45,252 nucleotides of DNA from Tannerellaceae bacterium (GTDB lineage: Bacteria; Bacteroidota; Bacteroidia; Bacteroidales; Tannerellaceae). The notes beneath the pieces are model-generated. The model did not search any database and was not told where the DNA came from. It saw only the letters and a list, made by a program, of their open reading frames with translations. The position numbers were made by a program, and so were the translations under genes. The stretch covers positions 1-45,252 of the forward strand of contig JAJQAZ010000118.1 in assembly GCA_021203545.1 (NCBI GenBank), in the 5' to 3' direction. This document shows positions 17,794 to 27,842 of this stretch, piece by piece; position 1 is the first letter of the stretch; every line of letters begins with the position of its first letter.

Positions 17794-18076
17794 TGTTTGA
17801 CAAATCTTTTAATTTACCTTTAACTGTTGTTCCCGGTTTAAATACCGGAACTAATTTAGGAGGTACCAGATAACGTTTCCCATTAGCCGGATTCACGGAC
17901 ACCCGCTCGCCTTTCTTTTTTGCTTCGAATTGCCCGAATCCCTGCAAATTAATGGTATCGCTATCCACTAAACGTGAACTAATAACAGAACCCAATCCTT
18001 CCAACATTTCCAATATTTCGGCCGGTTTCATTTCCAGCCTTTTTGCTAATTCGGTTATTAATTCTTTGTTTTTCAT
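17786..18076 (-). CDS. HU-family DNA-binding protein
   Basis: The 96-residue protein has the HU/IHF fold: LITELAKRLEMKPAEILEMLEGLGSVISSRL, the beta arm region INLQGFGQFEAKKKGERVSVNPANGKRYLVPPKLVPVFKPG and a basic C-terminus. GAGGAG-like ATAGGAGAT precedes the ATG, an unusually clear ribosome site for this phylum. The 3' end overlaps the HU-LysM gene by 8 bp. It is a bent-DNA-binding nucleoid protein; the pairing with a membrane HU suggests possible heterodimers. Confidence 0.92.
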   Translation of the reverse strand: MKNKELITELAKRLEMKPAEILEMLEGLGSVISSRLVDSDTINLQGFGQFEAKKKGERVSVNPANGKRYLVPPKLVPVFKPGTTVKGKLKDLSNNE

Positions 18077-18210
18077 ATCTCCTATCTATTAGCAGTTCGT
18101 GAGTGTAAGATTTTTAAGTAAGTCTCAATAGTTAGATAAAAATAGCCTAAAATGGTATTTGAGAGGCGATATTAGTTATTTTTTTGTTAATAAACAAGTT
18201 TTGAGAGTTT

Positions 18211-19509
18211 TTAATACGTAATTTTCCCATACAGGTCAAACTCTTCCGCCTCTGTAATCTCTACCCGGTAGAAACAACCGGGAGTTAATTCTTTCTCTTT
18301 CGAAATCAACACTTCCGGGTCTACTTCAGGCGAATCATACTCGGTCCGGCCAATATAAAACTCCTCTTCTTCACGGTCTACAAGCACTTTTAATACCTTT
18401 CCAACCTTCTCCCGGTTAATCTCCGCTGCTATTCGTTGCTGTATGCGCATAATATATTCTAACCGTTCCTGTTTTACTTCGGGAGCGATTTCATCTGAAT
18501 AATTATCATAGGCCCAGGTTCCTGTTTCATGGCTATAAGCAAAAGCCCCCATACGTTCAAAACGTACTTTTTTAATAAACTTCACCAACTCCTCTACATC
18601 CTCGTCCGTTTCGCCGGGATGTCCTACCATCAAAGTCGTACGCAAATGAATACCGGGCACCTCTTCACGCAAACGATTCATCAATTCATAGGTCTCTTCG
18701 CTGGTTATATTACGCCGCATCTTCTTTAACATAGGGTTGCTAATGTGCTGCAAAGCAATATCAAGATACTTACACACGTTCTCCCGTTCGCGCATAACCC
18801 GTAATAAATCAAACGGGAAGCGGGCCGGATAAGCATAATGCAAACGCATCCACTCAACCCCGGGTATATCCGAAATACGCTCTATTAACTCCGGCAATGC
18901 CAGCCGTTTATAAAGGTCCAGTCCATAATAGGTTAAATCCTGTGCAATTACCTGAAACTCTTTTATACCTTTCTCTACCAGAGAACGCACTTCCTTTTCA
19001 ATCGTTTCCATCGGGATAGATTGATAACGGCCTGTAATAATAGGGATAGAACAATACGAACAGGTACGGTTACACCCTTCCCCTATTTTCAGGTAGGCAT
19101 AATGTTGCGGTGTTGTTATGATCCGTTCGGTGGCCAGCTCCTGGTGATATGTTTTTCCGAGATCTGTCAACAGTTCCTTCCAGTTAAACTTACCATAAAA
19201 CTTAGTTACCTCCGGTATTTCATGTTGAAGATCTGCTAAAAAACGTTCCGACAAACATCCCATTACATATAATTGTCCGATTTTGCCGCTCTTTTTTGCC
19301 TCTCCCAACTCAAGAATCATATTGATCGACTCCTCCTGGGCGTCCCCAATAAAACCACAGGTATTTACAATAACAATTTCACCGGTTATTTTTGAAGGAT
19401 CGTGTGCTACAGTATATCCGTTAGCTACAAATTGGCGCATAAGTTGTTCCGAATCCACCAGGTTTTTAGAACAACCCAGTGTTATAATATCTACTTTGTT
19501 TTTTCGCAT
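18211..19509 (-). CDS. rimO: ribosomal protein S12 methylthiotransferase RimO
   Basis: The 432-residue protein has the MTTase N-terminal domain with cluster cysteines C13 (TLGCSKN), C51 (VNTCGF) and C85 (VMGCLSER), a radical SAM core with C146-x3-C150-x2-C153 (GCNRTCSYCSIPIITG), and a C-terminal TRAM domain. RimO adds a methylthio group to the conserved Asp of S12 using two 4Fe-4S clusters and SAM. The start at 19509 (MRKNKVDIITLGCSKN) is chosen over 19551 because it matches the family start. It follows ftsY by 83 bp on the same strand. Confidence 0.96.
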   Translation of the reverse strand: MRKNKVDIITLGCSKNLVDSEQLMRQFVANGYTVAHDPSKITGEIVIVNTCGFIGDAQEESINMILELGEAKKSGKIGQLYVMGCLSERFLADLQHEIPEVTKFYGKFNWKELLTDLGKTYHQELATERIITTPQHYAYLKIGEGCNRTCSYCSIPIITGRYQSIPMETIEKEVRSLVEKGIKEFQVIAQDLTYYGLDLYKRLALPELIERISDIPGVEWMRLHYAYPARFPFDLLRVMRERENVCKYLDIALQHISNPMLKKMRRNITSEETYELMNRLREEVPGIHLRTTLMVGHPGETDEDVEELVKFIKKVRFERMGAFAYSHETGTWAYDNYSDEIAPEVKQERLEYIMRIQQRIAAEINREKVGKVLKVLVDREEEEFYIGRTEYDSPEVDPEVLISKEKELTPGCFYRVEITEAEEFDLYGKITY

Positions 19510-19592
19510 AAATAAATTTGTAATCTTATTCAGATAGAAATATAAAACCAAATTGTTCTTCGTCCGGGAACAAATTCACTTTTTATCAAATC

Positions 19593-20546
19593 TTATTCCC
19601 CAAACAGGGAATTAACGAACTCTTTTTTGTTAAATAGTTGCAGGTCTTCGATACCTTCTCCCAAACCAATATATTTCACCGGTATCCGGAATTGATCGGA
19701 AATACCAATTACTACTCCTCCTTTGGCTGTACCGTCCAGTTTTGTTACAGCCAGTGCATTCACTTCTGTAGCCGCTGTAAACTGTTTAGCCTGTTCGAAC
19801 GCATTTTGTCCGGTCGAACCGTCCAGCACCAGCAAAATCTCATGGGGAGCATCCGGCACAACCTTTTTCATTACATTCTTAATTTTGGTCAACTCATTCA
19901 TCAGGTTCACCTTATTATGCAAACGTCCTGCCGTATCAATAATCACAACATCCGCATGATTAGCTGTTGCCGAATTCAGCGTATCAAAAGCCACAGAAGC
20001 AGGGTCCGAACCCATCTTTTGTTTAATAACGGGCACATCCACACGTCCCCCCCAGATAACCAACTGCTCCACAGCAGCAGCCCGGAACGTATCGGCGGCA
20101 CCCAGATAAACCTTTTTACCGGCTTTTTTAAACTGGTAAGCCAGTTTTCCGATAGTAGTAGTTTTACCAACCCCGTTCACACCAACAACCATAATCACGT
20201 AAGGCTTCTTATCCGCAGGGATAGTAAAACCGTCCATGTCTTCCGTTTTATTCTCTGACAATAGCTGAGCAATCTCGTCCCGGAGAATAGCCGTTAATTC
20301 ATCGGTAGTAACATATTTATCTTTTGCTACCCGGTCTTCTATGCGGCGAATTATTTTTAAAGTAGTATCAACTCCCACATCCGAGGTAATAAGAACCTCT
20401 TCCAGATCATCCAATACATCATCATCTACTTTACTTTTTCCGGCAATAGCACGTGTAAGCTTTGAAAAGATATTTTCTTTAGTTTTCGATAACCCTTTAT
20501 CCAGCGTTTCCTTTTTCTCTTTATTAAAGAAGCCAAAAATACCCAT
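19593..20546 (-). CDS. ftsY: signal recognition particle receptor FtsY
   Basis: The 317-residue protein has an N domain (to about 100) and a G domain with GVNGVGKTT (122-130), DTFRAAAVEQL, DTAGR, TKLDGTAKGG and the closing GLGEGIEDLQLFN. It lacks the long acidic A domain of enteric FtsY, as is normal in Bacteroidetes. It receives SRP-ribosome complexes at the membrane. The ftsY-rimO order is conserved in the phylum; the ribosomal protein genes often found upstream are replaced here by nspC. Confidence 0.97.
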   Translation of the reverse strand: MGIFGFFNKEKKETLDKGLSKTKENIFSKLTRAIAGKSKVDDDVLDDLEEVLITSDVGVDTTLKIIRRIEDRVAKDKYVTTDELTAILRDEIAQLLSENKTEDMDGFTIPADKKPYVIMVVGVNGVGKTTTIGKLAYQFKKAGKKVYLGAADTFRAAAVEQLVIWGGRVDVPVIKQKMGSDPASVAFDTLNSATANHADVVIIDTAGRLHNKVNLMNELTKIKNVMKKVVPDAPHEILLVLDGSTGQNAFEQAKQFTAATEVNALAVTKLDGTAKGGVVIGISDQFRIPVKYIGLGEGIEDLQLFNKKEFVNSLFGE

Positions 20547-20611
20547 ATTCAACTATATATTATATTTTTAAGATACGAAGGTAATGTTTTAATTGAGAAA
20601 TGACAACTATT

Positions 20612-21751
20612 TCAGTCCATTCTGTTTTTATAATCCTCGTAACCAAACGTACGAAGAATATGCAGGTTATCCTCTTTTGTCCACATAGCCAGTGAAGGAT
20701 GCGGAATACCATTAAACATATTGGTTTTTACTATAGTATAGTGTATCATATCCTCAAAAATGATCTTATCCCCCACCTGCAACGGTTTTTCAAAAGACCA
20801 GTCGCCCATATAATCGCCACTCAGGCAACTATTTCCACCTATCCGGTAAGTAGGCTTACCCGGAACAGCATCCGTAGCAAAACGGATAACAGGTTTGTAG
20901 GGCATCTCCAGGCAATCCGGCATATGACAGGTAAAGGATGCATCAATAATAGCCGTCCGGATTCCATGGTTCTCCACTATATCCACCACAGTAGTCAGCA
21001 AAAAACCGGTTTGCCAGGCAAAAGCACTGCCCGGCTCCATAATAATCTCCAGATTCGGATATTTTGCTTTAAAAGCTTTCAACAACCCTATCAAATGTTC
21101 CGTATCATATCCTTTCCGGGTCATCAGATGTCCTCCCCCCATATTCAGCCACTTAATCCGGGGCAAAAACTCTCCGAAACGCTTCTCTACCGCTGCCAGT
21201 GTTCTTTCCAGATCAAAAGAGTCAGACTCACACAATGTATGAAAATGCAATCCTTCTATACCTTCAGGTAACGTATCACCCAATAAATCACGGATTATCC
21301 CCATACGTGAACCGGGAGCACAGGGATTATACAACTCAGTCTCCACATCCGAAAACTCCGGATTGATTCGTATCCCACACGAAACACGGTTTCCACCGGC
21401 CTGTACCATCGGATAAAAACGTTCAAACTGCGAAAGCGAATTAAACGTAATATGACTGCTATATTTTAACAGATCCGGGAAGTCTGCTTCGGTGTAAGCC
21501 GGAGAGTAAGTATGAGCCGGACTGCCCATCTCTTCGAAAGCCATTTGAGCTTCAAAACGCGAACTGGCGGTAGAATGAGCAATATATTCCCGCACAACCG
21601 GAAACGTTTTCCACATAGAAAAAGCCTTGAATGCAAGAATTATATTTACTCCCGCTTTTTCAGACACATCTTTGATAAGGCTTAAATTATTCCGGAACAA
21701 CTTCTCTTCCATCACATAACAGGGAGAAGGTATTTTGTTAAAATCAATCAT
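20612..21751 (-). CDS. nspC: carboxynorspermidine decarboxylase
   Basis: The 379-residue protein is a fold-III PLP decarboxylase: K42 in ILAFKAFSMW is the expected PLP lysine, with HFHTLCESDSF, GGGHLMTRKGYD, IMEPGSAFAW and GGNSCLSGDYMGDW as further active-site blocks. These motifs and the length are those of NspC, which makes norspermidine or spermidine from its carboxy form. The partner carboxynorspermidine dehydrogenase is not in this window. It has its own -7 box and lies 60 bp ahead of ftsY. Confidence 0.93.
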   Translation of the reverse strand: MIDFNKIPSPCYVMEEKLFRNNLSLIKDVSEKAGVNIILAFKAFSMWKTFPVVREYIAHSTASSRFEAQMAFEEMGSPAHTYSPAYTEADFPDLLKYSSHITFNSLSQFERFYPMVQAGGNRVSCGIRINPEFSDVETELYNPCAPGSRMGIIRDLLGDTLPEGIEGLHFHTLCESDSFDLERTLAAVEKRFGEFLPRIKWLNMGGGHLMTRKGYDTEHLIGLLKAFKAKYPNLEIIMEPGSAFAWQTGFLLTTVVDIVENHGIRTAIIDASFTCHMPDCLEMPYKPVIRFATDAVPGKPTYRIGGNSCLSGDYMGDWSFEKPLQVGDKIIFEDMIHYTIVKTNMFNGIPHPSLAMWTKEDNLHILRTFGYEDYKNRMD

Positions 21752-21774
21752 CTGCTTTCTTTATTTTGAGACAG

Positions 21775-21782
21775 CAAAGGTA
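21775..21782 (-). promoter_or_regulatory. -7 box of nspC
   Basis: The minus strand reads TACCTTTG, an exact TAnnTTTG, about 24 bases before the ATG. The expected -33 region is occupied by the GAAAAATG repeat and has no TTTG. Confidence 0.45.
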
Positions 21783-21795
21783 GTTAATTCATAAA

Positions 21796-21829
21796 TGAAA
21801 AATGAAAAATGAAAAATGAAAAATGGGAA
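21796..21829. repeat. short tandem GAAAAAT repeat
   Basis: Four direct units of 7 bp (GAAAAAT) in a row, the same motif found at 16504, 34612, 34885 and 36573. It overlaps the expected -33 region of nspC. Confidence 0.7.
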
Positions 21830-21868
21830 GAGGGTGTGCCAAATGCCTCTTAGGTGAATTTTTATAAT

Positions 21869-21895
21869 AAAAAAGCTGCCCTTTAAACGGGCAGC
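21869..21895 (-). terminator. terminator after the gene at 21930
   Basis: GCTGCCC (21875-21881) and GGGCAGC (21889-21895) form a 7-bp GC-rich stem with loop TTTAAAC (plus-strand reading). On the minus strand it is followed by six T. It lies 34 bases past the stop of the regulator gene. Confidence 0.82.
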
Positions 21896-21929
21896 CTGTG
21901 TGGTATTCATGGTAAAAATCGAGTTTTTT

Positions 21930-22898
21930 TCAAAGTTGATCTACGTATTCTTTTTGAAGCTGGAAAAACTTATATCGTTCCAGTTCGGCACTCTGAGAGA
22001 TAATCGTTGAAAATTTTCGTAAAGATTGCACCCAGTTTTTCAGACTCTCAAAAACAGTTTCATTCTGCGACGAAATAATATTAAGATCGTATATTTTAAT
22101 AAAACTCATCTTTTGTGACTGCGATTCTATATAACTATAAGAAGTCTCAAAATTTATATGCGAAAGAAATATTCTGATATCATTCCCGTTCCTGAAATGT
22201 CCGCGGCTTGCCAGTTTCTCCATATCATTAATCAGCTCAAGCAAATCCGTTTTAATTTGTTGTATGCTTTCTCCGGAAATCATATGGATCTCTTTAAAAT
22301 ACAATATATCGTTTATAAAGGATTTAAAAATCATTTCATCCCATATATAGTTATTCTCACCAAAGCTCTTAACCGTATTTAGAAAATCCTGCTCTTTAGT
22401 TCGCAATTTTGCCGGTATAACTACCTCTTCAAAACGTTTGGCATAATACCTGCCTGACGGATTACCCAGTTGGTAAAGCCATTTAAAAAGATGAAAACGG
22501 GAAAGAGAATCAAAATTAAGACAAAACACATACGGGATCCTGTTAGAAGTATCCCACATTTCCGCATCGGAAGGATTCATTGACTTTAACAGGCTAAAAT
22601 AATGCTCTACAGTAGCATAATATATATTTTCAGGATTTTCGAGTTGGTAAAGGTTCAAATCAAGAATTCCATCCTGTTCGCCGGATACGCCACTCAACCT
22701 GTCCAGAGATATCCCCAGTTTATTGGATATAATTACGGCTTCTGCCAATGTAAAAGGAACTTCTCCTCTAAATCGTCTGTATATGGCCTCCTTTCCTATC
22801 GAAAGAATATCCATAAGCAGATTAGCCAGGTTGGCACCTTCCGGAATTTTTTCTTTTATTGCATCAATCAGCGCTGTATTCAACTTATCTGGTGTCAT
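21930..22898 (-). CDS. possible transcriptional regulator with HTH-like N-terminus
   Basis: The 322-residue protein has an N-terminal helical segment (ANLANLLMDILSIGKEAIYRRFRGEVPFTLAEAVIISNKLGISLDRL) that reads like a Cro/XRE-type HTH. The rest is helical and aromatic-rich without a motif I recognise (EHYFSLLKSMNPSDAEMWDTSNRIPYVF). Similar proteins occur in many copies in Bacteroidales genomes with no assigned role. It has a good terminator and no close same-strand neighbour. A DNA-binding role is inference from the N-terminus only. Confidence 0.7.
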   Translation of the reverse strand: MTPDKLNTALIDAIKEKIPEGANLANLLMDILSIGKEAIYRRFRGEVPFTLAEAVIISNKLGISLDRLSGVSGEQDGILDLNLYQLENPENIYYATVEHYFSLLKSMNPSDAEMWDTSNRIPYVFCLNFDSLSRFHLFKWLYQLGNPSGRYYAKRFEEVVIPAKLRTKEQDFLNTVKSFGENNYIWDEMIFKSFINDILYFKEIHMISGESIQQIKTDLLELINDMEKLASRGHFRNGNDIRIFLSHINFETSYSYIESQSQKMSFIKIYDLNIISSQNETVFESLKNWVQSLRKFSTIISQSAELERYKFFQLQKEYVDQL

Positions 22899-23431
22899 TA
22901 ACTATTTAGGATTACTATTTTTCAAACTACTTTCATATTTTGTATATAACAGAATATGCACAACAGGGGTTGTTCTTAACAAAAGAACTCCAAAACACAT
23001 TACACTTACCTATTCATGAGTTTGTTTTTTGTTTATTTCATTATACAAAGCTATAGTATATGATTAAAATAATAGTTTCAATATAAGAGTTATATATAGG
23101 GGACACATTGTTTTTACAGAAACTAAAATTTCACATCCCTTTCCGTCTGTTGCTTATAAAGAAACAATTCCTCTTATATATTTCGTAAAAAGAAATAGCA
23201 GCACTAATTTACATGAAAAGTAAAAAAAGGAGGGAACCGCATAGGAACAGGTTTGTTTCTTTCTTTTTTAATTAAACGGACAATTCTAATGCGATCCCCG
23301 CTTCCGCGGGGAACTACTTACTTTTATGTTTAAATATGTTCTTCTGTCGTAACTATACAAAACAAAACAACCGGGAGCGCCAACTCCCGGTTGTAAAACA
23401 TTAATCTTTAACTATTTGTAAACTACCTGAA
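22899..23431. other. 533-bp intergenic region without a gene
   Basis: The region is AT-rich and has no supported reading frame. It contains a compact palindrome CCCCGC-ttcc-GCGGGG at 23296-23311 and the terminator at 23367-23394. The first ~100 bp should hold the promoter of the regulator at 22898, but no exact TAnnTTTG was found. Confidence 0.55.
23367..23394 (-). terminator. terminator after the DUF4890 gene
   Basis: ACAACCGGGAG and CTCCCGGTTGT form a perfect 11-bp stem with a 6-base loop, followed on the minus strand by TTTGTTTTG. It is 38 bases past the stop codon. Confidence 0.8.
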
Positions 23432-24031
23432 TTAAACCTTTTCATTTTTCTTTTCTGCAGTGCCTCTTTTAGAGCGATGTTCTTTCATTTTTTCGCCCCG
23501 TTCCTGTCTTTTCTGTTGGCGGTCTGCCTGTTTCTGTGCATACGCCTGGTACTGCTCCTGATTCATAATCTTCTGCAACTGTGCGTTATAATCGTCACGC
23601 ATTTTTTTCATTTCCTGCATACGTTTTTCGCGTTCCCCGGCAGAGAGTTCAGGAGCATCTTTACGGTTTTTACGTTCACCACGGTCGGCACGCAACTCTT
23701 TATTTTTCCTTTCTTCTCTTTCCTTCTTTGCTTTTGCATCTTTATCGCCTTTTTGGGCTCTATCCATCTGCTCCGGTTTTCCTTTCTTACCGTGGCGGTG
23801 CATCATAGGGCGATTACCCATCTTCTCTGCCATAGCCTGGTTCAGATCCAGCACCTGCTGTTTCTGTGTATCATCCAGATTATATTCCTTTACCATTCGT
23901 TCAGTCATCTTCTCAGCATGTGCTTTCGGGTCCATACCTTTTCTTCCTTCACGGGCCTCACTTGCCATTGCCACACCACCTAAAGTAAATACAGCGGCCA
24001 ACATCAAACTAACTCTTTTTATACTTTTCAT
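23432..24031 (-). CDS. DUF4890-type secreted charged helical protein
   Basis: After a signal peptide (MKSIKRVSLMLAAVFTLGGVAMAS) the ~176-residue mature chain is almost entirely Lys, Arg, Glu, Gln and Met. It has two related helical segments: EKMTERMVKEYNLDDTQKQQVLDLNQAM and EMKKMRDDYNAQLQKIMNQEQYQAYAQK. The pattern (LDDTQKQQV ... L..IM..EQY) is that of DUF4890 and recalls the periplasmic Spy/CpxP group. A periplasmic chaperone-like role is inference. It has its own terminator. Confidence 0.8.
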   Translation of the reverse strand: MKSIKRVSLMLAAVFTLGGVAMASEAREGRKGMDPKAHAEKMTERMVKEYNLDDTQKQQVLDLNQAMAEKMGNRPMMHRHGKKGKPEQMDRAQKGDKDAKAKKEREERKNKELRADRGERKNRKDAPELSAGEREKRMQEMKKMRDDYNAQLQKIMNQEQYQAYAQKQADRQQKRQERGEKMKEHRSKRGTAEKKNEKV

Positions 24032-24207
24032 AACCATTATTCTTTATTTGTTAAATTACTTCTCACAGGAAAGTAAATAGTTTGTTATTCCTGTTTAATT
24101 TTTGTTGCAACTTGATTCTCAGACTACCCTCCTTACCATAGGTTTAAAACAAACCTGCAATTTAACGTTCAAAATTATTTCTTTTGATATTTTTGAGGAA
24201 TATAAAT

Positions 24208-24241
24208 TTTGTACATCTTATTACTAAATTCAGTATTTTTG
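24208..24241 (+). promoter_or_regulatory. promoter of the DUF6624-like gene
   Basis: TTTG (24208-24211) and TATTTTTG (24234-24241, exact TAnnTTTG) are 22 bases apart, close to the Bacteroides consensus. Transcription would start near 24248, so the ATG at 24266 and not an earlier start must be used. Confidence 0.6.
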
Positions 24242-24265
24242 CCGGTAAATAATAATTCCGTCAAC

Positions 24266-25215
24266 ATGCATAAAACCGTCTTCCTTTTAACTCTTTTATT
24301 AACCTACTCCTTTAACGGATTCAGTCAAACAGTAGAGCTACTAATCCGGCAAAGCCTGGATCACTTCGAACAAAACGATCTGCGTAAATTCGAAGAAACC
24401 TATCCCCTGATATATTTTGCATATCTCAAAGAAAACCTTCCGGAATATCAGGAAGCGATTCACGCGGTCAAAGAAGGAAACACCGGGCCGGCCATTGAAA
24501 AACTGAATGAATTAATAGAAGAAGATCTCTTCTTAGATGAAATAATAAACGACATACACTTTCTCCCACTCCATGGCACAGTGGAATGGGAAACACTGCT
24601 TCAAACCATAAGCAATAGAAAAAAGAGTTACAACAACGCATTGCGTCTCCAGCTAAAAGAGATACAAAACCGGGATCAGGGAATCCGTATTCTTTACCTG
24701 CAAATAAAAGACGATTTACTGAAACGCAGCATACACGAATACATGAAAACAGTAGTAGACAAAGAATGCGCCACACAAATCGCTGCCCTATTAGACACCA
24801 CCGGTTGGTTAGGCCCGGAAGAAATTGGCAACGAAGCTAACGAAACACTTTTTCTCGGTATACAACATATTGATGATCTTAGTGTACAGCAAAATATTTA
24901 CCCATGTTACAGCAAGCCGTACAAACCGGTAAAGCCGATGGATGGCATTTAGCTTTCCTGACAGACCGCATATTAATGAACCAGGGTAAAAAACAGATTT
25001 ACGGAACACAAAAAATAATATCAGACAATCCGGCAAAATCATACATCGTACCACTTGAATACCCGGAAAAAGTAGACCAATTAAGAAAAGAATCGGGTCT
25101 TCCTCCGTTAGCAGAAGAACTCGAAGAAGAGGGCATGCAATGGAATCTGCAGGAATACCTTAAAAACCTACCCACAATAGAAAAAATGTACCGGGAACGT
25201 AACCAACAAAAATGA
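24266..25215 (+). CDS. DUF6624-like secreted protein, single-base frameshift
   Basis: The protein begins with a signal peptide (MHKTVFLLTLLLTYSFNGFSQ). The C-terminal part carries GPEEIGNEANETLFLGIQHIDDL, QKYLPMLQQAVQTGKADGWHLAFLTDRILMNQGKKQIYGTQ and EEEGMQWNLQEYLK, which resembles DUF6624 proteins. The frame breaks at the A run near 24892-24895 (CAAAAT). Adding one A restores V-Q-Q-K-Y-L-P-M-L and gives 316 residues. The molecular role is unknown. It is a single transcription unit. Confidence 0.7.
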
Positions 25216-25548
25216 AACATGTTCTATTGAGCATAATTAGGTAAATATATTTTTACTACTTTTGATGTTCACTGAATCACACGGCTTTGCTGTATTGTGT
25301 ATCAGCGAGTTCCTGTGACGATGGGGATTGTCACACGTTCGTCACATCTTCACACGTATTTTTGTGTTAAATCATTAACTTACACAACTTTATCTTCAAT
25401 ATAGATTAAATAAAGTGTTATTTTCATTAAACAAAATAACTGTTTTGTTGGGATCTTATTGTGCTTTTACTGCTGGAAAAATTATTTATCAAATAAGGAA
25501 AAACCAGAAAATTCCTATCTTTATCTTGCAAAGTTGCTGTACTATTTA

Positions 25549-25637
25549 CTGTTCAACGGGCGTTAAACACCTGTATAACTTCCGTTGGACACCTGCCCGA
25601 CTCCGGTTGAACACGTGTGCAACTGCCGTTGAACAGC
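25549..25637. repeat. 22-bp tandem repeat bounded by inverted ends
   Basis: Three and a half units of 22 bp start at 25561, 25583, 25605 and 25627, each opening with CGTTGAACAC or a close variant. The block is bounded by CTGTTCAACGG (25549-25559) and its exact complement CCGTTGAACAG (25626-25636). The outer flanks TGCTGT and ACAGCA extend the symmetry imperfectly. Confidence 0.75.
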
Positions 25638-25824
25638 AATAAATGCAGCATGTCTTTAAAATTATATCCTTTGAAAAGAAAGTAAAACTCATACAAAAAT
25701 AAAAAAAGAATCCGGACTTAAGCCACTCTCCTCCTTCCTTGTTCTTTGATAAAGTTACAAATCGTAAATAATTACCCCTATATAAGGTAAAAAGTGAATC
25801 GTAGATCGGCCTTATCCAATAACC

Positions 25825-26290
25825 CGCAACCCCAGGGTAGGTAGAAACCCTCTTTATAACAATCCTAAAAGGCATAGGAGTCAGGCTAAGGTTCTTATTT
25901 ATTTTTTTGCCCTGTTAAGGGCTACTGAGTTCAGCCCATGGCAGAGTGAGCGTAGCGAACACCACCATGGGTTAGAGACGTGTCCCATATTTTCGGGCTG
26001 AATGCCCAGATCAAAATGCTAACAGGTAACGAGCTGCCCTTTCAGGGCGCAGAGATGTCGTGGGACTCTTAACCCATGGTGGCGCTCACTTGGCTCGCTC
26101 TGCCATGGGCTGAATTGAACTACCCCTTTCAGGGGCGACAAAGCAAGTATAAAAGGGCTGGAAGCCTGACGGCTATTCCGCTTCGGGATTCAAACAGTAG
26201 AGTATCTTTCTGCCACGGGTTTCACCGCGGTTAATCACATTCAAGCCCTTTGGAATTACAATAGGCTAAGGCCGGTATACAATTCCTCTC
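25825..26290. repeat. large nested inverted-repeat element, copy 1
   Basis: Arms at about 25929-25973 and 26070-26116 (AGTTCAGCCCATGGCAGAG / CTCTGCCATGGGCTGAATT) are inverted copies of each other. Inside are short palindromes such as GGGCTGAATGCCC (25995) and GCCCTTTCAGGGC (26036). The outer part (25830-25870 and 26171-26260) matches, in opposite orientation, the repeat at 45105-45252. A related element lies at 38717-38975. Confidence 0.75.
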
Positions 26291-26620
26291 CCTCCAATTC
26301 CAAGTTGATAACATGGGTGGTTTCGCTATGCTAAACGATTACGATTCGTTTTTCATAAAAAATAGCTGTCTAAATTCCTTTTGTAAGGTAAGGGGAATGG
26401 GATGTTTTTATTTAGTTGACTGAAGGTCAGGTTTATATACATATTACACATGTGAAGGAGTGAAGGATAGGTGATTAACCTATCCTTCACCGTAACTTGC
26501 TGATATATAACATAAAAATATCCGGTGATTCAGTGAAGATCAAAAACGGTAAAAAATATATTTTTGATAGTTGATACAGGCCTTAATCAATTCGTATTTT
26601 ATTTACTATCTGTTAGTTTA

Positions 26621-26642
26621 GGCACAGATTGAAATCTGCGCC
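26621..26642. repeat. dispersed palindrome, family A copy 2
   Basis: Same element as at 5544 with one central change (T to G), with the same flanks GTTAGTTTAG and AGC. It lies 29 bp past the GAPDH stop codon. Confidence 0.8.
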
Positions 26643-26671
26643 AGCGAAAGCCAGCAAAAACTTCCGCATTC

Positions 26672-27781
<1,110 letters not shown>

Positions 27782-27842
27782 TTATACAAATACTGCCATC
27801 CAAATAAAACCATTATCTTTATACCCAAATAAACCTCTTCTC

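Larger units (their letters stand above)
25216..26671. other. 1.4-kb intergenic region filled with repeats, no gene
   Basis: No reading frame here has recognisable content. The interval holds a 22-bp tandem repeat (25549-25636), a long nested inverted repeat (about 25825-26290) and a family A palindrome (26621-26642). The remaining sequence is AT-rich. It is the largest gene-free stretch in the window. Confidence 0.7.

Noticed and set aside
24209-24265. Upstream start for the DUF6624-like gene
   Set aside because: It would lie inside the predicted promoter; the ATG at 24266 opens a proper signal peptide.
25549-25637. Short direct repeats that might be a CRISPR array
   Set aside because: The 22-bp units abut without unique spacers and no cas genes are present, so this is a tandem repeat.
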